This document shows, piece after piece, positions 33,163 to 41,071 of a stretch of DNA of 64,000 bases (the first letter of the stretch is position 1; every line of letters starts with the position of its first letter). The stretch is from an uncultured Oscillospiraceae bacterium. Lineage in GTDB: Bacteria; Bacillota; Clostridia; Oscillospirales; Ruminococcaceae. A program made the translations under genes and the position numbers. The notes beneath the pieces were generated by a model. That model did no database searches and was not told the origin of the DNA. It saw nothing but the letters and a program-made list of their open reading frames with translations. The stretch spans positions 1 through 64,000 of the forward strand of contig CAJTMU010000002.1 in NCBI GenBank assembly GCA_910577365.1. Reading direction: 5' to 3'.

Positions 33163-34515
33163 TCAAACACAGCCCTGAGCTTTCATAGCCTCTGCAACCT
33201 TAAGGAAGCCCGCTATATTCGCGCCTGCCATGTAGTTGCCGGGCATACCGTACTCCTTAGCCGCCTCGTCGCAGCTCTTGAATATGGACTGCATAATGCC
33301 CTTCAGCTTAGCGTCAACCTCCTCAAAGGTCCAGCCGTAACGCATGGAGTTCTGGCTCATCTCAAGACCGGAGGTCGCAACGCCGCCCGCGTTCGCCGCC
33401 TTAGCGGGCCCGTACAGCATATTGTTCGCAAAATATACTTCAATAGCCTCGGGAGTAGATGGCATATTCGCACCCTCTGCAACTGCGTAGCAGCCGTTCT
33501 TAGCAAGCATTTCTGCGGATTTGCCGTCAATTTCGTTCTGGGTAGCGCAGGGCAGAGCAATATCGCACTTGATGCTCCAGATACCGCTGCAGCCCTCTGT
33601 AAACGTAGCGTTCTTGTGAGAGGTTCTGTCTACATACTCCTTGATTCTGCCGCGCTCAACTTCCTTAATCTGCTTAACAACGTCAAGCTCAATACCGTCG
33701 GGGTCGTAGATGTAGCCGTTGGAATCGGACAGCGCGACAACCTTGCCGCCCAGCTCCGTAGCCTTCTTTGTCGCGTAAATAGCAACGTTGCCCGAGCCTG
33801 AGATAACAACGGTCTGATACTTGAAGCTCTTGCCGTTTGCCTTGAGCATTTCGTCGGTGTAGTAGCACAGACCGAAGCCGGTGGCTTCCGTTCTCGCGAG
33901 AGAGCCGCCGTACGTAAGTCCCTTGCCCGTCAGAACACCGCTCCACTCGTTCTTTATCTTCTTATACTGACCAAACATGTAGCCTATCTCACGCGCGCCA
34001 GTGCCGATATCGCCTGCGGGGATATCGCAGTCAGGACCGATATGTCTTGCAAGCTCCGTCATGAAGCTCTGACAGAAGCGCATAACCTCTCCGTCGCTCT
34101 TGCCCTTGGGGTCAAAGTCGGAACCGCCCTTGCCGCCGCCCATGGGCAGTGTGGTGAGGGAGTTTTTGAAAATCTGCTCGAAGCCGAGGAACTTTATGAT
34201 ACCGATATAAACGGAGGGGTGCAGTCTCAGACCGCCCTTGTAAGGACCAATAGCGGAGTTGAACTGAATGCGGAAACCGCGGTTTACCTGAACCTTGCCG
34301 TTATCATCGACCCACGGAACGCGGAAAATTATCTGTCTTTCCGGCTCTACAATTCTGTCGAACACGCCTGCCTCGATAAGGTCAGGGCGCTTTTCCGCAA
34401 CGGGCTGGAGTGTTTCAAAAACCTCCGTGACCGCCTGAATGAACTCCGGCTCGCCGTGGTTTCTTTTCTTTACTGTTTCCAGCAGGTCTGCCAAATACTG
34501 ATTTTTTAACGCCAT
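33163..34515 (-). CDS. gdhA: Glutamate dehydrogenase (hexameric, NADP type)
   Basis: 450 residues, the length of hexameric GdhA. The glutamate site YKGGLRLHPS, the catalytic region LPMGGGKGGSDFDPKGK and the DIPAGDIGTG segment are intact, as is the Rossmann loop SGSGNVA. It interconverts 2-oxoglutarate plus ammonia and glutamate and is the main ammonia entry route in many gut Clostridia. An AGGAGG site precedes the ATG. It stands alone with its own terminator. Confidence 0.96.
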   Translation of the reverse strand: MALKNQYLADLLETVKKRNHGEPEFIQAVTEVFETLQPVAEKRPDLIEAGVFDRIVEPERQIIFRVPWVDDNGKVQVNRGFRIQFNSAIGPYKGGLRLHPSVYIGIIKFLGFEQIFKNSLTTLPMGGGKGGSDFDPKGKSDGEVMRFCQSFMTELARHIGPDCDIPAGDIGTGAREIGYMFGQYKKIKNEWSGVLTGKGLTYGGSLARTEATGFGLCYYTDEMLKANGKSFKYQTVVISGSGNVAIYATKKATELGGKVVALSDSNGYIYDPDGIELDVVKQIKEVERGRIKEYVDRTSHKNATFTEGCSGIWSIKCDIALPCATQNEIDGKSAEMLAKNGCYAVAEGANMPSTPEAIEVYFANNMLYGPAKAANAGGVATSGLEMSQNSMRYGWTFEEVDAKLKGIMQSIFKSCDEAAKEYGMPGNYMAGANIAGFLKVAEAMKAQGCV

Positions 34516-34759
34516 TGTTAAAATCCTCCTGTTAATGATTGAAAGTTATGCGCCCGCGGCAATACGCGAAACGGCTACATTTAATATTATACAACATAGA
34601 GTCGGATTTTGCAAGATTTTTTTTGCGTTTTTTCATTTCACAGGAAAAGATTTGTAACAGTGCACTAAATACATCGCATTTTTTGTTACTTTATTACAAA
34701 TTTCAAAGCGTTTCGGTACAAAGTCATGAAATACAAGTGTTTTTTTAATGCACAAAAAG

Positions 34760-35092
34760 TCAAGACTGCTCTCCCCTTTTTATAGTTTCCACAAACAATA
34801 CAAGCATTTTTTCGGCTTGTTCCCTATAATATGGTTTAAGTGAAGCGAGCATTGTATTTATTTGCTTATTTTCAGAAAATGTTTCTGTGCCATTTACTAT
34901 ATAGTCGGTAGTTACGTTTAAAGCGTCAGCAATTCTGCGGAGCGTGGCAATCGTCATTGATTTTCGTCCCTTTTCTATATCTGCCAAAAACTGTACGGAA
35001 ACGTCCGCTAACTCCGAAAGCTTTTCTCTTGTGTACTCTCTGTGTATTCTTATTTCATTTATTCTTTTTCCTACATCTGTGTTATATTCCAT
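34760..35092 (-). CDS. XRE-family HTH regulator 1
   Basis: 110 residues. The helix-turn-helix is at about 10-65 (VGKRINEIR, SVQFLADIEKGRKSMTIATLRRIADALN), followed by a short acidic/helical tail. It is a paralogue of the protein at 35415, nearly identical in the DNA-binding part but with a different C-terminus (GEQS). It is divergent from the promoter at 35155, whose spacer carries a CAATA-TC-TATTG palindrome that is a plausible autoregulatory target. No phage or conjugation gene is nearby. Confidence 0.9.
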   Translation of the reverse strand: MEYNTDVGKRINEIRIHREYTREKLSELADVSVQFLADIEKGRKSMTIATLRRIADALNVTTDYIVNGTETFSENKQINTMLASLKPYYREQAEKMLVLFVETIKRGEQS

Positions 35093-35154
35093 AATACCAC
35101 CTCTTTAGAAATAGTATATTACATTCAGTTGAAACAGAAAATCATCAATAGTTA

Positions 35155-35183
35155 TTGACAAGCAATATCTATTGTGATATAAT
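35155..35183 (+). promoter_or_regulatory. Rightward promoter facing away from XRE gene 1
   Basis: TTGACA, 17 bases, TATAAT with CAATATCTATTG in the spacer. No plus-strand gene with a ribosome site follows in the next 270 bases. Confidence 0.75.
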
Positions 35184-35414
35184 ATTTGTGGGAATAAGAA
35201 AAAATTTGTTTATAAGTGTGCAAACCCCTTTTGGGCAAGCACTGTAAGTGCATGCCACTGCATGTTTTGTTTCATCACGATGAAATGAATTTCGTAATGC
35301 TGATATCCTTTTATTGACTTAAATTTGATATTCTCAGTAACTAAAACTGAGGTGAACCCTTCCCCTACGGTTTCACCCCAGTCCCAACTCCCCCTCCCCT
35401 TTCCCGGATTTTCT
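35184..35414. other. Region between the duplicated XRE genes, no supported gene
   Basis: It contains a GCACTGTAAGTGC hairpin (35239) and a GGTGAACC/GGTTTCACC hairpin around 35352-35380. A 79-codon minus-strand frame at 35210-35449 overlaps XRE gene 2, has no clear ribosome site and no known fold. A small RNA from the promoter at 35155 is the most natural use, but this is inference. Confidence 0.4.
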
Positions 35415-35777
35415 TTAATCCAAAGTTTTACGGTCGGTTTTAAAGTCAAGGCTTTTTTCGCTTTTTATGGTTTCCATAAACAAAACAAGCATTTTTTCCG
35501 CTTGTGACCTATAATACGGGTTTAACGAAGCGAGCATTGAATTTATTTGATTATTTTCGGTAAATATCTCTGTGCCGTTTACAATGTAGTCAGTGCTGAT
35601 GTTTAACGCGTCGGCAATCCGGCGCAGGGTGGCAATCGTCATTGACTTTCTGCCCTTTTCTATATCCGCTAAAAACTGTACGGAAACGTCCGCCATTTCT
35701 GATAGTTTTTCCCTTGTATAGCCCCTATATTTTCTTATTTCATTTATTCTTTTTCCTACATCTGTGTTGTTTTCCAC
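35415..35777 (-). CDS. XRE-family HTH regulator 2
   Basis: 120 residues, the second member of the tandem pair. The HTH is the same as in gene 1 (SVQFLADIEKGRKSMTIATLRRIADALN). The C-terminus diverges after METIKSEK and is 10 residues longer. It is divergent from the promoter at 35840. The duplication preserves gene and promoter together, so selection may act on the pair as a unit. Confidence 0.9.
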   Translation of the reverse strand: MENNTDVGKRINEIRKYRGYTREKLSEMADVSVQFLADIEKGRKSMTIATLRRIADALNISTDYIVNGTEIFTENNQINSMLASLNPYYRSQAEKMLVLFMETIKSEKSLDFKTDRKTLD

Positions 35778-35868
35778 AATACCACCTCTTTAGAAATAGT
35801 ATATCCCATTCAGTTGAAATATAAAATCATCAATAGTTGTTGACAAACAATATCTATTGTGGTATAAT
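35449..35868 (-). repeat. Duplicated XRE block, copy 2
   Basis: Second copy of the block described at 34757-35183, including gene 2 and its divergent promoter. Confidence 0.8.
35840..35868 (+). promoter_or_regulatory. Rightward promoter facing away from XRE gene 2
   Basis: TTGACA, 17 bases, TATAAT; spacer again holds CAATATCTATTG. Only non-coding repeat sequence lies downstream up to 36238. Confidence 0.75.
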
Positions 35869-35936
35869 ATTTATGATACCATGGGAAATTTTTAAATAAT
35901 CCGCTTTAAGTCAAAACAACTTAAAAGCATTACAGC

Positions 35937-36072
35937 CGAGAGCCACATAAAAATCGCGTATGCAAAGGCGCTGAAAGCCCAAATCTGCTGACCGCCCGCG
36001 CATGAATTTCCTGAAAGCCGCTGTAAAAGCGTAACGAAGCGTCAGCGCAGTGGAGCTTTCACAGCGGGCTAA
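35937..36072 (-). repeat. Interspersed hairpin repeat, copy E (inverted)
   Basis: Read on the minus strand: CCGCTGTGAAAGC, loop containing CGCTTCG, GCTTTTACAGCGG (13-base arms, one wobble), then GCGGTCAGC, TTTCAGCGCCTT and TGTGGCTCTCG. The last three blocks recur in order in copy D, and the first two in copy C. Confidence 0.7.
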
Positions 36073-36097
36073 CATCGACTTGCTTTGCAAGTCGATG
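36073..36097. repeat. Perfect 11-base hairpin beside repeat E
   Basis: CATCGACTTGC, loop TTT, GCAAGTCGATG. It is flanked by two copies of an AATAATCYGCTTT...AGTCAA-like segment (35895 and 36117) that end in TTAAAAGC..ACAGCCGA. The gap 35778-36238 is thus filled with repeats and no gene. Confidence 0.7.
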
Positions 36098-36238
36098 CGG
36101 TTCTGGAAATTCTTTTAGATAATCTGCTTTTGGTCAACATATCTTAACAGCAGCTTAGTCCAGAGCGACGCTGCTTAAAAGCGTCACAGCCGATATGCAC
36201 AGACAAAATTCACAGGCGGACAAAAGCCCGCCCGCAAA

Positions 36239-36580
36239 TTATTCATCTTGTTCGCCTTCCGTGCTGCCGTCATAGAGTTTGTCTACCAAAAAGTAAATTA
36301 TATTCCGCTCGGTTTTGCCGAATGTTCTTAATTTGGCGATCAGGCTAAGCTCTTTTGCAGAAACAAGATTTGGTTGAGGCGTAAAATTATTATCCAAAAG
36401 ATAATCAACCGAAACGTTAAGCATTGAAGCTATTTTAACAAGTACTTCAAAATCGGGCTGCTTGCCGCTGTTCAGGTATCCCTCAAGAGTTGATGTGGGA
36501 ATACCCAACATATTGGCAAATTGCTTATGCCTCAGCTCTTTTATTTCAAGCACCATCTTTAGTTTACGCCCAAAGTTCAT
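36239..36580 (-). CDS. XRE-family HTH regulator 3
   Basis: 113 residues with an N-terminal HTH (LRHKQFANMLGIPTSTLEGYLNSGKQPDFEVLVKIASMLN, about 14-55) and a C-terminal helical region (LIAKLRTFGKTERNIIYFLVDKL) that could dimerise. It is only distantly related to genes 1 and 2 and closer to gene 4. The promoter at 36657 fires away from it, and GGGATTT/AAATCCC arms flanking the -35 box are a likely operator. Confidence 0.9.
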   Translation of the reverse strand: MNFGRKLKMVLEIKELRHKQFANMLGIPTSTLEGYLNSGKQPDFEVLVKIASMLNVSVDYLLDNNFTPQPNLVSAKELSLIAKLRTFGKTERNIIYFLVDKLYDGSTEGEQDE

Positions 36581-36656
36581 TGTATCACCTCATTTTGTAA
36601 TATTATACTAAATTTGATGATTACTTTTGTTGAATGTCCCAAAACGGGATTTTTCT

Positions 36657-36685
36657 ATTGACAAATCCCAAATCGAAATTTATAA
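36657..36685 (+). promoter_or_regulatory. Rightward promoter facing away from XRE gene 3
   Basis: TTGACA, 17 bases, TATAAT, overlapped by inverted GGGATTT/AAATCCC arms. The only start nearby opens a 12-codon frame at 36724. Confidence 0.7.
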
Positions 36686-37080
36686 TATTATTATACACGA
36701 TAATTAATCAAAAAAAAGCACAAAATGAAATTCTGTTATATCCGCCCCCGACATTTAAAATGAAGTGTGCGGATTATTAAAAATCCCCCCTTTGACCAAT
36801 TAAAAGCGGACAAGGAGGGAATGGAAGGTTGGAGTTTCTGTCCCGATCGCTGTCGCTGACATACAGAAAACCAACTAAAAACAAAGTGATCAACATAAAA
36901 ATGTATGCCGCAGCATAGAAAATCTATGCCGCAGCAATACAACAAATTCTATTAAAGGCAATAAAAGCAAATCATCGGAGCAGGTCTTTTAACTTCGCAT
37001 ATTGCAGAATCAAATGTTGTATATTTTATATCACGATGCAAAATTCGCAGTACCGGTACGGCAATTTGCCGAAGCCGCGC
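36686..37080. other. Non-coding stretch downstream of the orphan promoter
   Basis: It holds an ATCCGC...GCGGAT hairpin (about 36739-36777) that could end a short transcript, and a direct repeat of ATGCCGCAGCA (around 36903 and 36926). No supported gene is seen. Confidence 0.4.
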
Positions 37081-37416
37081 TCAATCAAGATTTAAAACAA
37101 CGCTGTTCTTTTCGGACAGCCTGTCCACAAGAAAAACTATCGTTTCGCGGTCTTCCGCGTTCAAAGCACGGAGCTTTCTCAGAAAATCAAGCTCTTTTTC
37201 AGTAACCGGTTTGTCCGCGTGTCTGAAATCCAACAAATAATCCGTTGTAACGTCCAGCGACTCCGCAATTGCTTTGATCAGTTTGTGATCCGGCATTCGG
37301 CTGTCTGTTATGTAGCTGTTCAGTGTTGATGGTGAAACATGAAGTAATTGAGCAAAATCTTTTTGTCTTATATCGCGTTCAGCGAGCAATTCTCTCAATT
37401 TAGCTCCAAAAGACAT
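37081..37416 (-). CDS. XRE-family HTH regulator 4
   Basis: 111 residues with the HTH at about 14-58 (IRQKDFAQLLHVSPSTLNSYITDSRMPDHKLIKAIAESLD) and a C-terminal helical region (FLRKLRALNAEDRETIVFLVDRL) that resembles gene 3. It faces the small gene at 37622 across a 205-base region with a strong rightward promoter, so it may repress that gene. Confidence 0.9.
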   Translation of the reverse strand: MSFGAKLRELLAERDIRQKDFAQLLHVSPSTLNSYITDSRMPDHKLIKAIAESLDVTTDYLLDFRHADKPVTEKELDFLRKLRALNAEDRETIVFLVDRLSEKNSVVLNLD

Positions 37417-37561
37417 TTAATCAACTCCCTGTTCAGCAATAGCGTTTTGTTGCAAGGACATATTTGCCCCTTTTTGACACATTTCTACTTACTATTTTAG
37501 CATAATTATACTAAAACCGTGCATTTCTTTGGACAAAATCCACATATTAGAAATTTTGGTC

Positions 37562-37590
37562 TTGACAATTTTGCTATCGCGTATTAAAAT
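37562..37590 (+). promoter_or_regulatory. Promoter of the small gene at 37622
   Basis: TTGACA, 17 bases, TAAAAT, 31 bases before the start codon. Confidence 0.78.
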
Positions 37591-37621
37591 GTAAATATTA
37601 AACACGACAGGAGAGTTTTCA

Positions 37622-37855
37622 ATGATTTTAAACAAACGATCAAAAAACCCGTTTTCCAGACTTCATCCCACAGGAAAAAGCCTTGAGGAAATAACGGGTC
37701 GGTTGGGCACGCCTTGGAAAACAGACGAAAAGCCCGAGTATACACTGCGCATCTGGAGGCAGGGAAAGCGCGGGGAGTATTATATCATTCTTTTGTTTAA
37801 GAATGATAAATGTTTGAGTATTTTTGACGAGGGTATGGTTCCAACCCCAGCCTGA
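37622..37855 (+). CDS. Small hypothetical protein beside XRE regulator 4
   Basis: 77 residues with an AGGAG site and a strong promoter, so it is very likely expressed. It is basic at the N-terminus and has two beta-rich segments (YTLRIWRQGKRGEYYIILLFKNDKCLSIFDEG). No family recognised. A divergent pair of an XRE repressor and a small protein can be a toxin/antitoxin-like or peptide-control module, but nothing here proves it. Confidence 0.75.
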   Translation: MILNKRSKNPFSRLHPTGKSLEEITGRLGTPWKTDEKPEYTLRIWRQGKRGEYYIILLFKNDKCLSIFDEGMVPTPA

Positions 37856-37885
37856 GTTTTATTTTATTGTGATAATCGCTAAATG

Positions 37886-38707
37886 TCAATTTAAGGCTGC
37901 CCTTGTCCTTTCTTTGTCGCAGATAGTTTTGACAATCGCGAACCCGATAACCGCGCAGGCTGCTCCCAGCATAAGCTGAACGCCGTCTGCGCCCTGCGGA
38001 ATAAGTTCGCGCAGAGATCCCGCCATAAAACCGAGTATGACAAGGTAGCAGCCGCGGCTGTGGCGCTCCAGCAACTTTTCCATCAATCTCGCCGTAAGAA
38101 ATGTTCCAATAAGCAAACCGGCTGCCAACGGCAGCAGCGATAGAATATCAAAACGTGAAACACTGTTCATGACAGGCTCATATATTCCAAGCATATACAT
38201 CATGTGTGAAGCGGATATGCCGGGCAGCACCAGAGCCGCCGCTACGATAACCCCTCCCGCCAACTGAACCGCCACAGCAGCCAGTCCTTCGCGCGACGGC
38301 GAAAAAAGCCCCTCGGGAAGCTGCGCCAGCAGTACTACAACCACAACCCCCGTTAATATCGGGGGTATACTTTTTATATTTATTTTTTTTATCCCCGCTT
38401 TGCGGAAAATCAAAGGTATACCGCCCGCTACCGCTCCCATGAACGCAAACCGAAGAGGCAGCCCTGCCGGAGTGTCCAGCGCCCATGTTATCACACCGGC
38501 AAGCAGTATAACACCAACAGCGCCACCCGCACAGAATTTCAGCAGAAATAAAATATGCTTCTTCGGTTCGGAAAAAATTCGGCTCACCGCCGTAATAAGT
38601 CTGTCATACACTCCTATTATCATCGCCATAGTTCCGCCGCTGACCCCGGGAACAGACATGCTCGACCCTACGGCGAATCCCTTTAATACATCAAATAAAT
38701 GCTCCAT
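37886..38707 (-). CDS. DUF368 membrane protein (PopT-type undecaprenyl-phosphate translocase)
   Basis: 273 residues with about eight hydrophobic helices. Family segments are FAVGSSMSVPGVSGGTMAMIIGVYD near the start and LVLPGISASHMMYMLGIYEPV in the middle. They are repeated halves of the same motif (PGxSGGT/PGISxSH). DUF368 proteins have been identified as transporters that return undecaprenyl phosphate to the inner leaflet, supplying wall synthesis. It is a single gene. Confidence 0.9.
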   Translation of the reverse strand: MEHLFDVLKGFAVGSSMSVPGVSGGTMAMIIGVYDRLITAVSRIFSEPKKHILFLLKFCAGGAVGVILLAGVITWALDTPAGLPLRFAFMGAVAGGIPLIFRKAGIKKINIKSIPPILTGVVVVVLLAQLPEGLFSPSREGLAAVAVQLAGGVIVAAALVLPGISASHMMYMLGIYEPVMNSVSRFDILSLLPLAAGLLIGTFLTARLMEKLLERHSRGCYLVILGFMAGSLRELIPQGADGVQLMLGAACAVIGFAIVKTICDKERTRAALN

Positions 38708-39277
38708 ATTGGCTCCTTCTTATTAAAATCTATGCGCCGTTTGTATATGACGCACTTACGCAAATGCGCTATTAGAGCCGAGCATCACTTTGTTTCAACA
38801 CGCTTTAGCAGCTTGCCGTGAAAAAGTTGTCGAGTAAGCGAATTGCTTATTGCACATTACATTTGATATATAATACGACCGGCTCCCTTATCAAATTTTA
38901 TGCGGACAAGATTTTTTTATGCTGCTTTATTTACAATAAATAATTACAATTATTTGATTCAAGCCACCTGATAATCCATATAATCCCTTTTACTTATACA
39001 ACACTCAAAACATTCAAACTATGACAATCTTTATGCAAAAATAAGTAAAATCGCATTTAAAAATCAATATTCATTCATTTTAAATTCAGTTTCGAAATAT
39101 TGTATACTGTGCGGCGCATTAATTTTCAGATAAAATATTAAATAGATATTTAAGGAAACATTGTAAAAATGCAGCCTATGCTCAGGAATGATTGATTCAC
39201 CAGTGTGAATGCACTGCGTCCCGCTTTTTTCAGTTATTTCTCATTCCTTAAAATTATGACTTCGGAGGTACTGTCGT
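38708..39277. other. 570-base AT-rich gap
   Basis: No gene or known RNA is seen. A TATACT box around 39102 is the nearest -10 candidate for the gene at 39278, with no good -35. Confidence 0.4.
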
Positions 39278-40066
39278 ATGAAAAAAACTTTCAGAAAAAT
39301 CAGCTTCGTAATGATGTATGTATTCTTTTTGTTCAGCTTTATTATGTCATCCGCGATTGCGGTAAGCGTTGGCAATGCAATAGGCTCTTTAAAAGACGAA
39401 ATTGGATATATGGGCGAAAAAGTTTCAAATCCCGCTTTCGGTTTTTTTATCACCGGTCTTATTATTACTTTTAGCGTTACAGCTTTCTGGGCTTTCATGC
39501 TTGAGCACGCTAAAAACGTTGAAAAGACGATTGATACCATGTATCGAGAGAGTAAGGGGCTTCCCGCGCTACCCGACAGCGAATATTCGGCGCTTCCAGT
39601 GTTCCTGCTCGGTCTTACGCAGCCTAAACCCGTTCAGCTCATACAGGCGATTCAGCTTACACAGCCAATGCAGTATGCTCAGACAGTTCAGCCGCAGTAC
39701 GCTCCTCAACAGCATGAACAGCCGGAAGCAGTTCAGCCCGCACCAGTGCAGCCTATTCAATATGCTCAGCCCATGCAGCCCGCTCAGCCTATACAACCTA
39801 TAACGACCACTAAATCCATAGAAGCGTTACAGCCCATACCGCAAACTGTTCCCGCACCTCAGCCTGTGCCTGCCGCGCAGCCTATACATGAAAATCTCAA
39901 CAAAATGATACGGCGATGGTATCCGAAAGGAGTCAGCTTTGCGAACTCCACCGACGCGGATATAGCCAGAGTTGAAAACTGGATGAATAACTATCCGCGC
40001 GGTATTTTTGGTTACGATACCTCCGCTGAAAGATACAAAAAGGAAATAAATCGGCTCAGCGGATAG
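39278..40066 (+). CDS. Two-helix membrane protein with Pro/Gln-rich repeat region
   Basis: 262 residues. Two transmembrane helices (about 12-32 and 50-72) are followed by about 110 residues dominated by Gln, Pro and Ala in irregular QPxQP/QYAQP units (about 110-210), then a C-terminal globular segment of about 55 residues (MIRRWYPKGVSFANSTDADIARVENWMNNYPRG). The low-complexity region is probably a disordered linker carrying the C-terminal domain away from the membrane. I do not recognise the terminal domain. Confidence 0.75.
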   Translation: MKKTFRKISFVMMYVFFLFSFIMSSAIAVSVGNAIGSLKDEIGYMGEKVSNPAFGFFITGLIITFSVTAFWAFMLEHAKNVEKTIDTMYRESKGLPALPDSEYSALPVFLLGLTQPKPVQLIQAIQLTQPMQYAQTVQPQYAPQQHEQPEAVQPAPVQPIQYAQPMQPAQPIQPITTTKSIEALQPIPQTVPAPQPVPAAQPIHENLNKMIRRWYPKGVSFANSTDADIARVENWMNNYPRGIFGYDTSAERYKKEINRLSG

Positions 40067-40220
40067 ATAAATACCCTTTATACGCCGTGAGCAAGCGTAT
40101 TTTGCGCTTGCTCAGCTTTGCTATGCCCTGATTGCGAAAAAATCTTATCCGTTCAAGTCGAAAAAAAACAACTTTTTCGCGTCCTTTGTGCATATTCCAC
40201 AATGGATTATATATAATTAA

Positions 40221-40259
40221 CGCCAATTCTATCCAATTTGTAGAATTGGCGTTTTTTTG
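40221..40259 (+). terminator. Terminator after the Pro/Gln-rich protein gene
   Basis: CGCCAATTCTA, 9-base loop, TAGAATTGGCG, seven T. An earlier hairpin GAGCAAGCG/CGCTTGCTC lies at about 40088-40112. Confidence 0.88.
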
Positions 40260-40309
40260 CATTAACCACTTGACTTTTCACCCTTGGTTATCAACGCTCA
40301 TATTATTTC

Positions 40310-40762
40310 TTACCATAGCTTAAGGTGAAACATTCCGAATTTGTTTCCGCACATTTCGGCGTATATTCCGCCGATCTCCCCAAAAGCCTTTCTGCGGATA
40401 TATTCCAACGCCTTGATATCAAGCCTTTTACAGCCGTCGGGCATAACCTCAAAAAATTTCGGGTCGTTAATTACGATATCAAGAGCTATCTGACGCATGA
40501 CCGAATCCGCGGCGAGAAAGACCGCTTCGGCTTCGGAAGCGCACCCCTCAAAGACAAGCTGCCCGCGCTCGTAACAATATATCCTTATACCTCGCGGAGT
40601 AAATTCAAAGTTTTCGCGCATATCAGTATATTTTAGCTCAAAAACGCCGTTCAGCAGCGGGATGTATTTTTTAAATATATCAAGGCCTTTTTTATTAACT
40701 TCTCGGTTTTGTGTATTATATTTTTCGCATTCACGGCAGTTCTCCCTTACGGACTTTTTCAC
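40310..40762 (-). CDS. Hypothetical protein, last gene of the MBL operon
   Basis: 150 residues, soluble, with an early CRECEKY cluster. No family recognised. It overlaps the preceding gene by 32 bases, which supports co-translation with it. The C-terminal half has an amphipathic pattern around LDIKALEYIRRKAFGEIGGIYAEM. Confidence 0.7.
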   Translation of the reverse strand: MKKSVRENCRECEKYNTQNREVNKKGLDIFKKYIPLLNGVFELKYTDMRENFEFTPRGIRIYCYERGQLVFEGCASEAEAVFLAADSVMRQIALDIVINDPKFFEVMPDGCKRLDIKALEYIRRKAFGEIGGIYAEMCGNKFGMFHLKLW

Positions 40763-41060
40763 GGATATCCAACGAATACTTCACGAGGTGCGGCGCGTAT
40801 TTTTGGCATATCGCGGCTTCACGGTCTAACGCTGCTGAAAATTCGCTGACGTCTATTATCTCAAAAATTTTTTCGCCCGCGCCGATGCCTTCTATGATAT
40901 GCTCCTTATAATAAAATGCGTTTTCGGCGGTAATGCCGTATTCTCGCGTTTCAAGCGGTCCGAAGCAGAGCTGCCTTATTATGGGGCGGTTTCCCTCGGA
41001 GTCGGGTGTCAGCTCCCCGAAAATGATATGCTGCCACCCGCCAATCCAAAAGTACTCCAC
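40731..41060 (-). CDS. Hypothetical protein, middle gene of the MBL operon
   Basis: 109 residues from the GTG at 41060, which has AGGGGG eight bases before it; the longer open frame would read inside the MBL gene. It begins VEYFWIGGWQH. A predicted helical end (ALDREAAICQKYAPHLVKY) follows a beta-rich first half. Family unknown. It starts 11 bases after the hydrolase stop. Confidence 0.65.
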   Translation of the reverse strand: MEYFWIGGWQHIIFGELTPDSEGNRPIIRQLCFGPLETREYGITAENAFYYKEHIIEGIGAGEKIFEIIDVSEFSAALDREAAICQKYAPHLVKYSLDIREKVRKGELP

Positions 41061-41071
41061 ACAGATACCCC

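Larger units (their letters stand above)
34757..35183 (-). repeat. Duplicated XRE block, copy 1
   Basis: The segment from the end of XRE gene 1 through its divergent promoter is repeated at 35449-35868 with high similarity, including the leader AATAGTATAT, CATTCAGTTGAAA and ATCATCAATAGTT. It is a tandem duplication about 690 bases apart. Confidence 0.8.

Noticed and set aside
35210..35449. 79-codon minus-strand frame between the two duplicated XRE genes
   Set aside because: It overlaps the end of XRE gene 2, has no ribosome site and a composition typical of translated non-coding repeat. I left it as non-coding but cannot exclude a decayed gene.
34757..37855. Prophage or integrative element carrying the four XRE genes
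   Set aside because: No integrase, terminase, capsid, relaxase or attachment repeats are visible; the flanks are ordinary genes.
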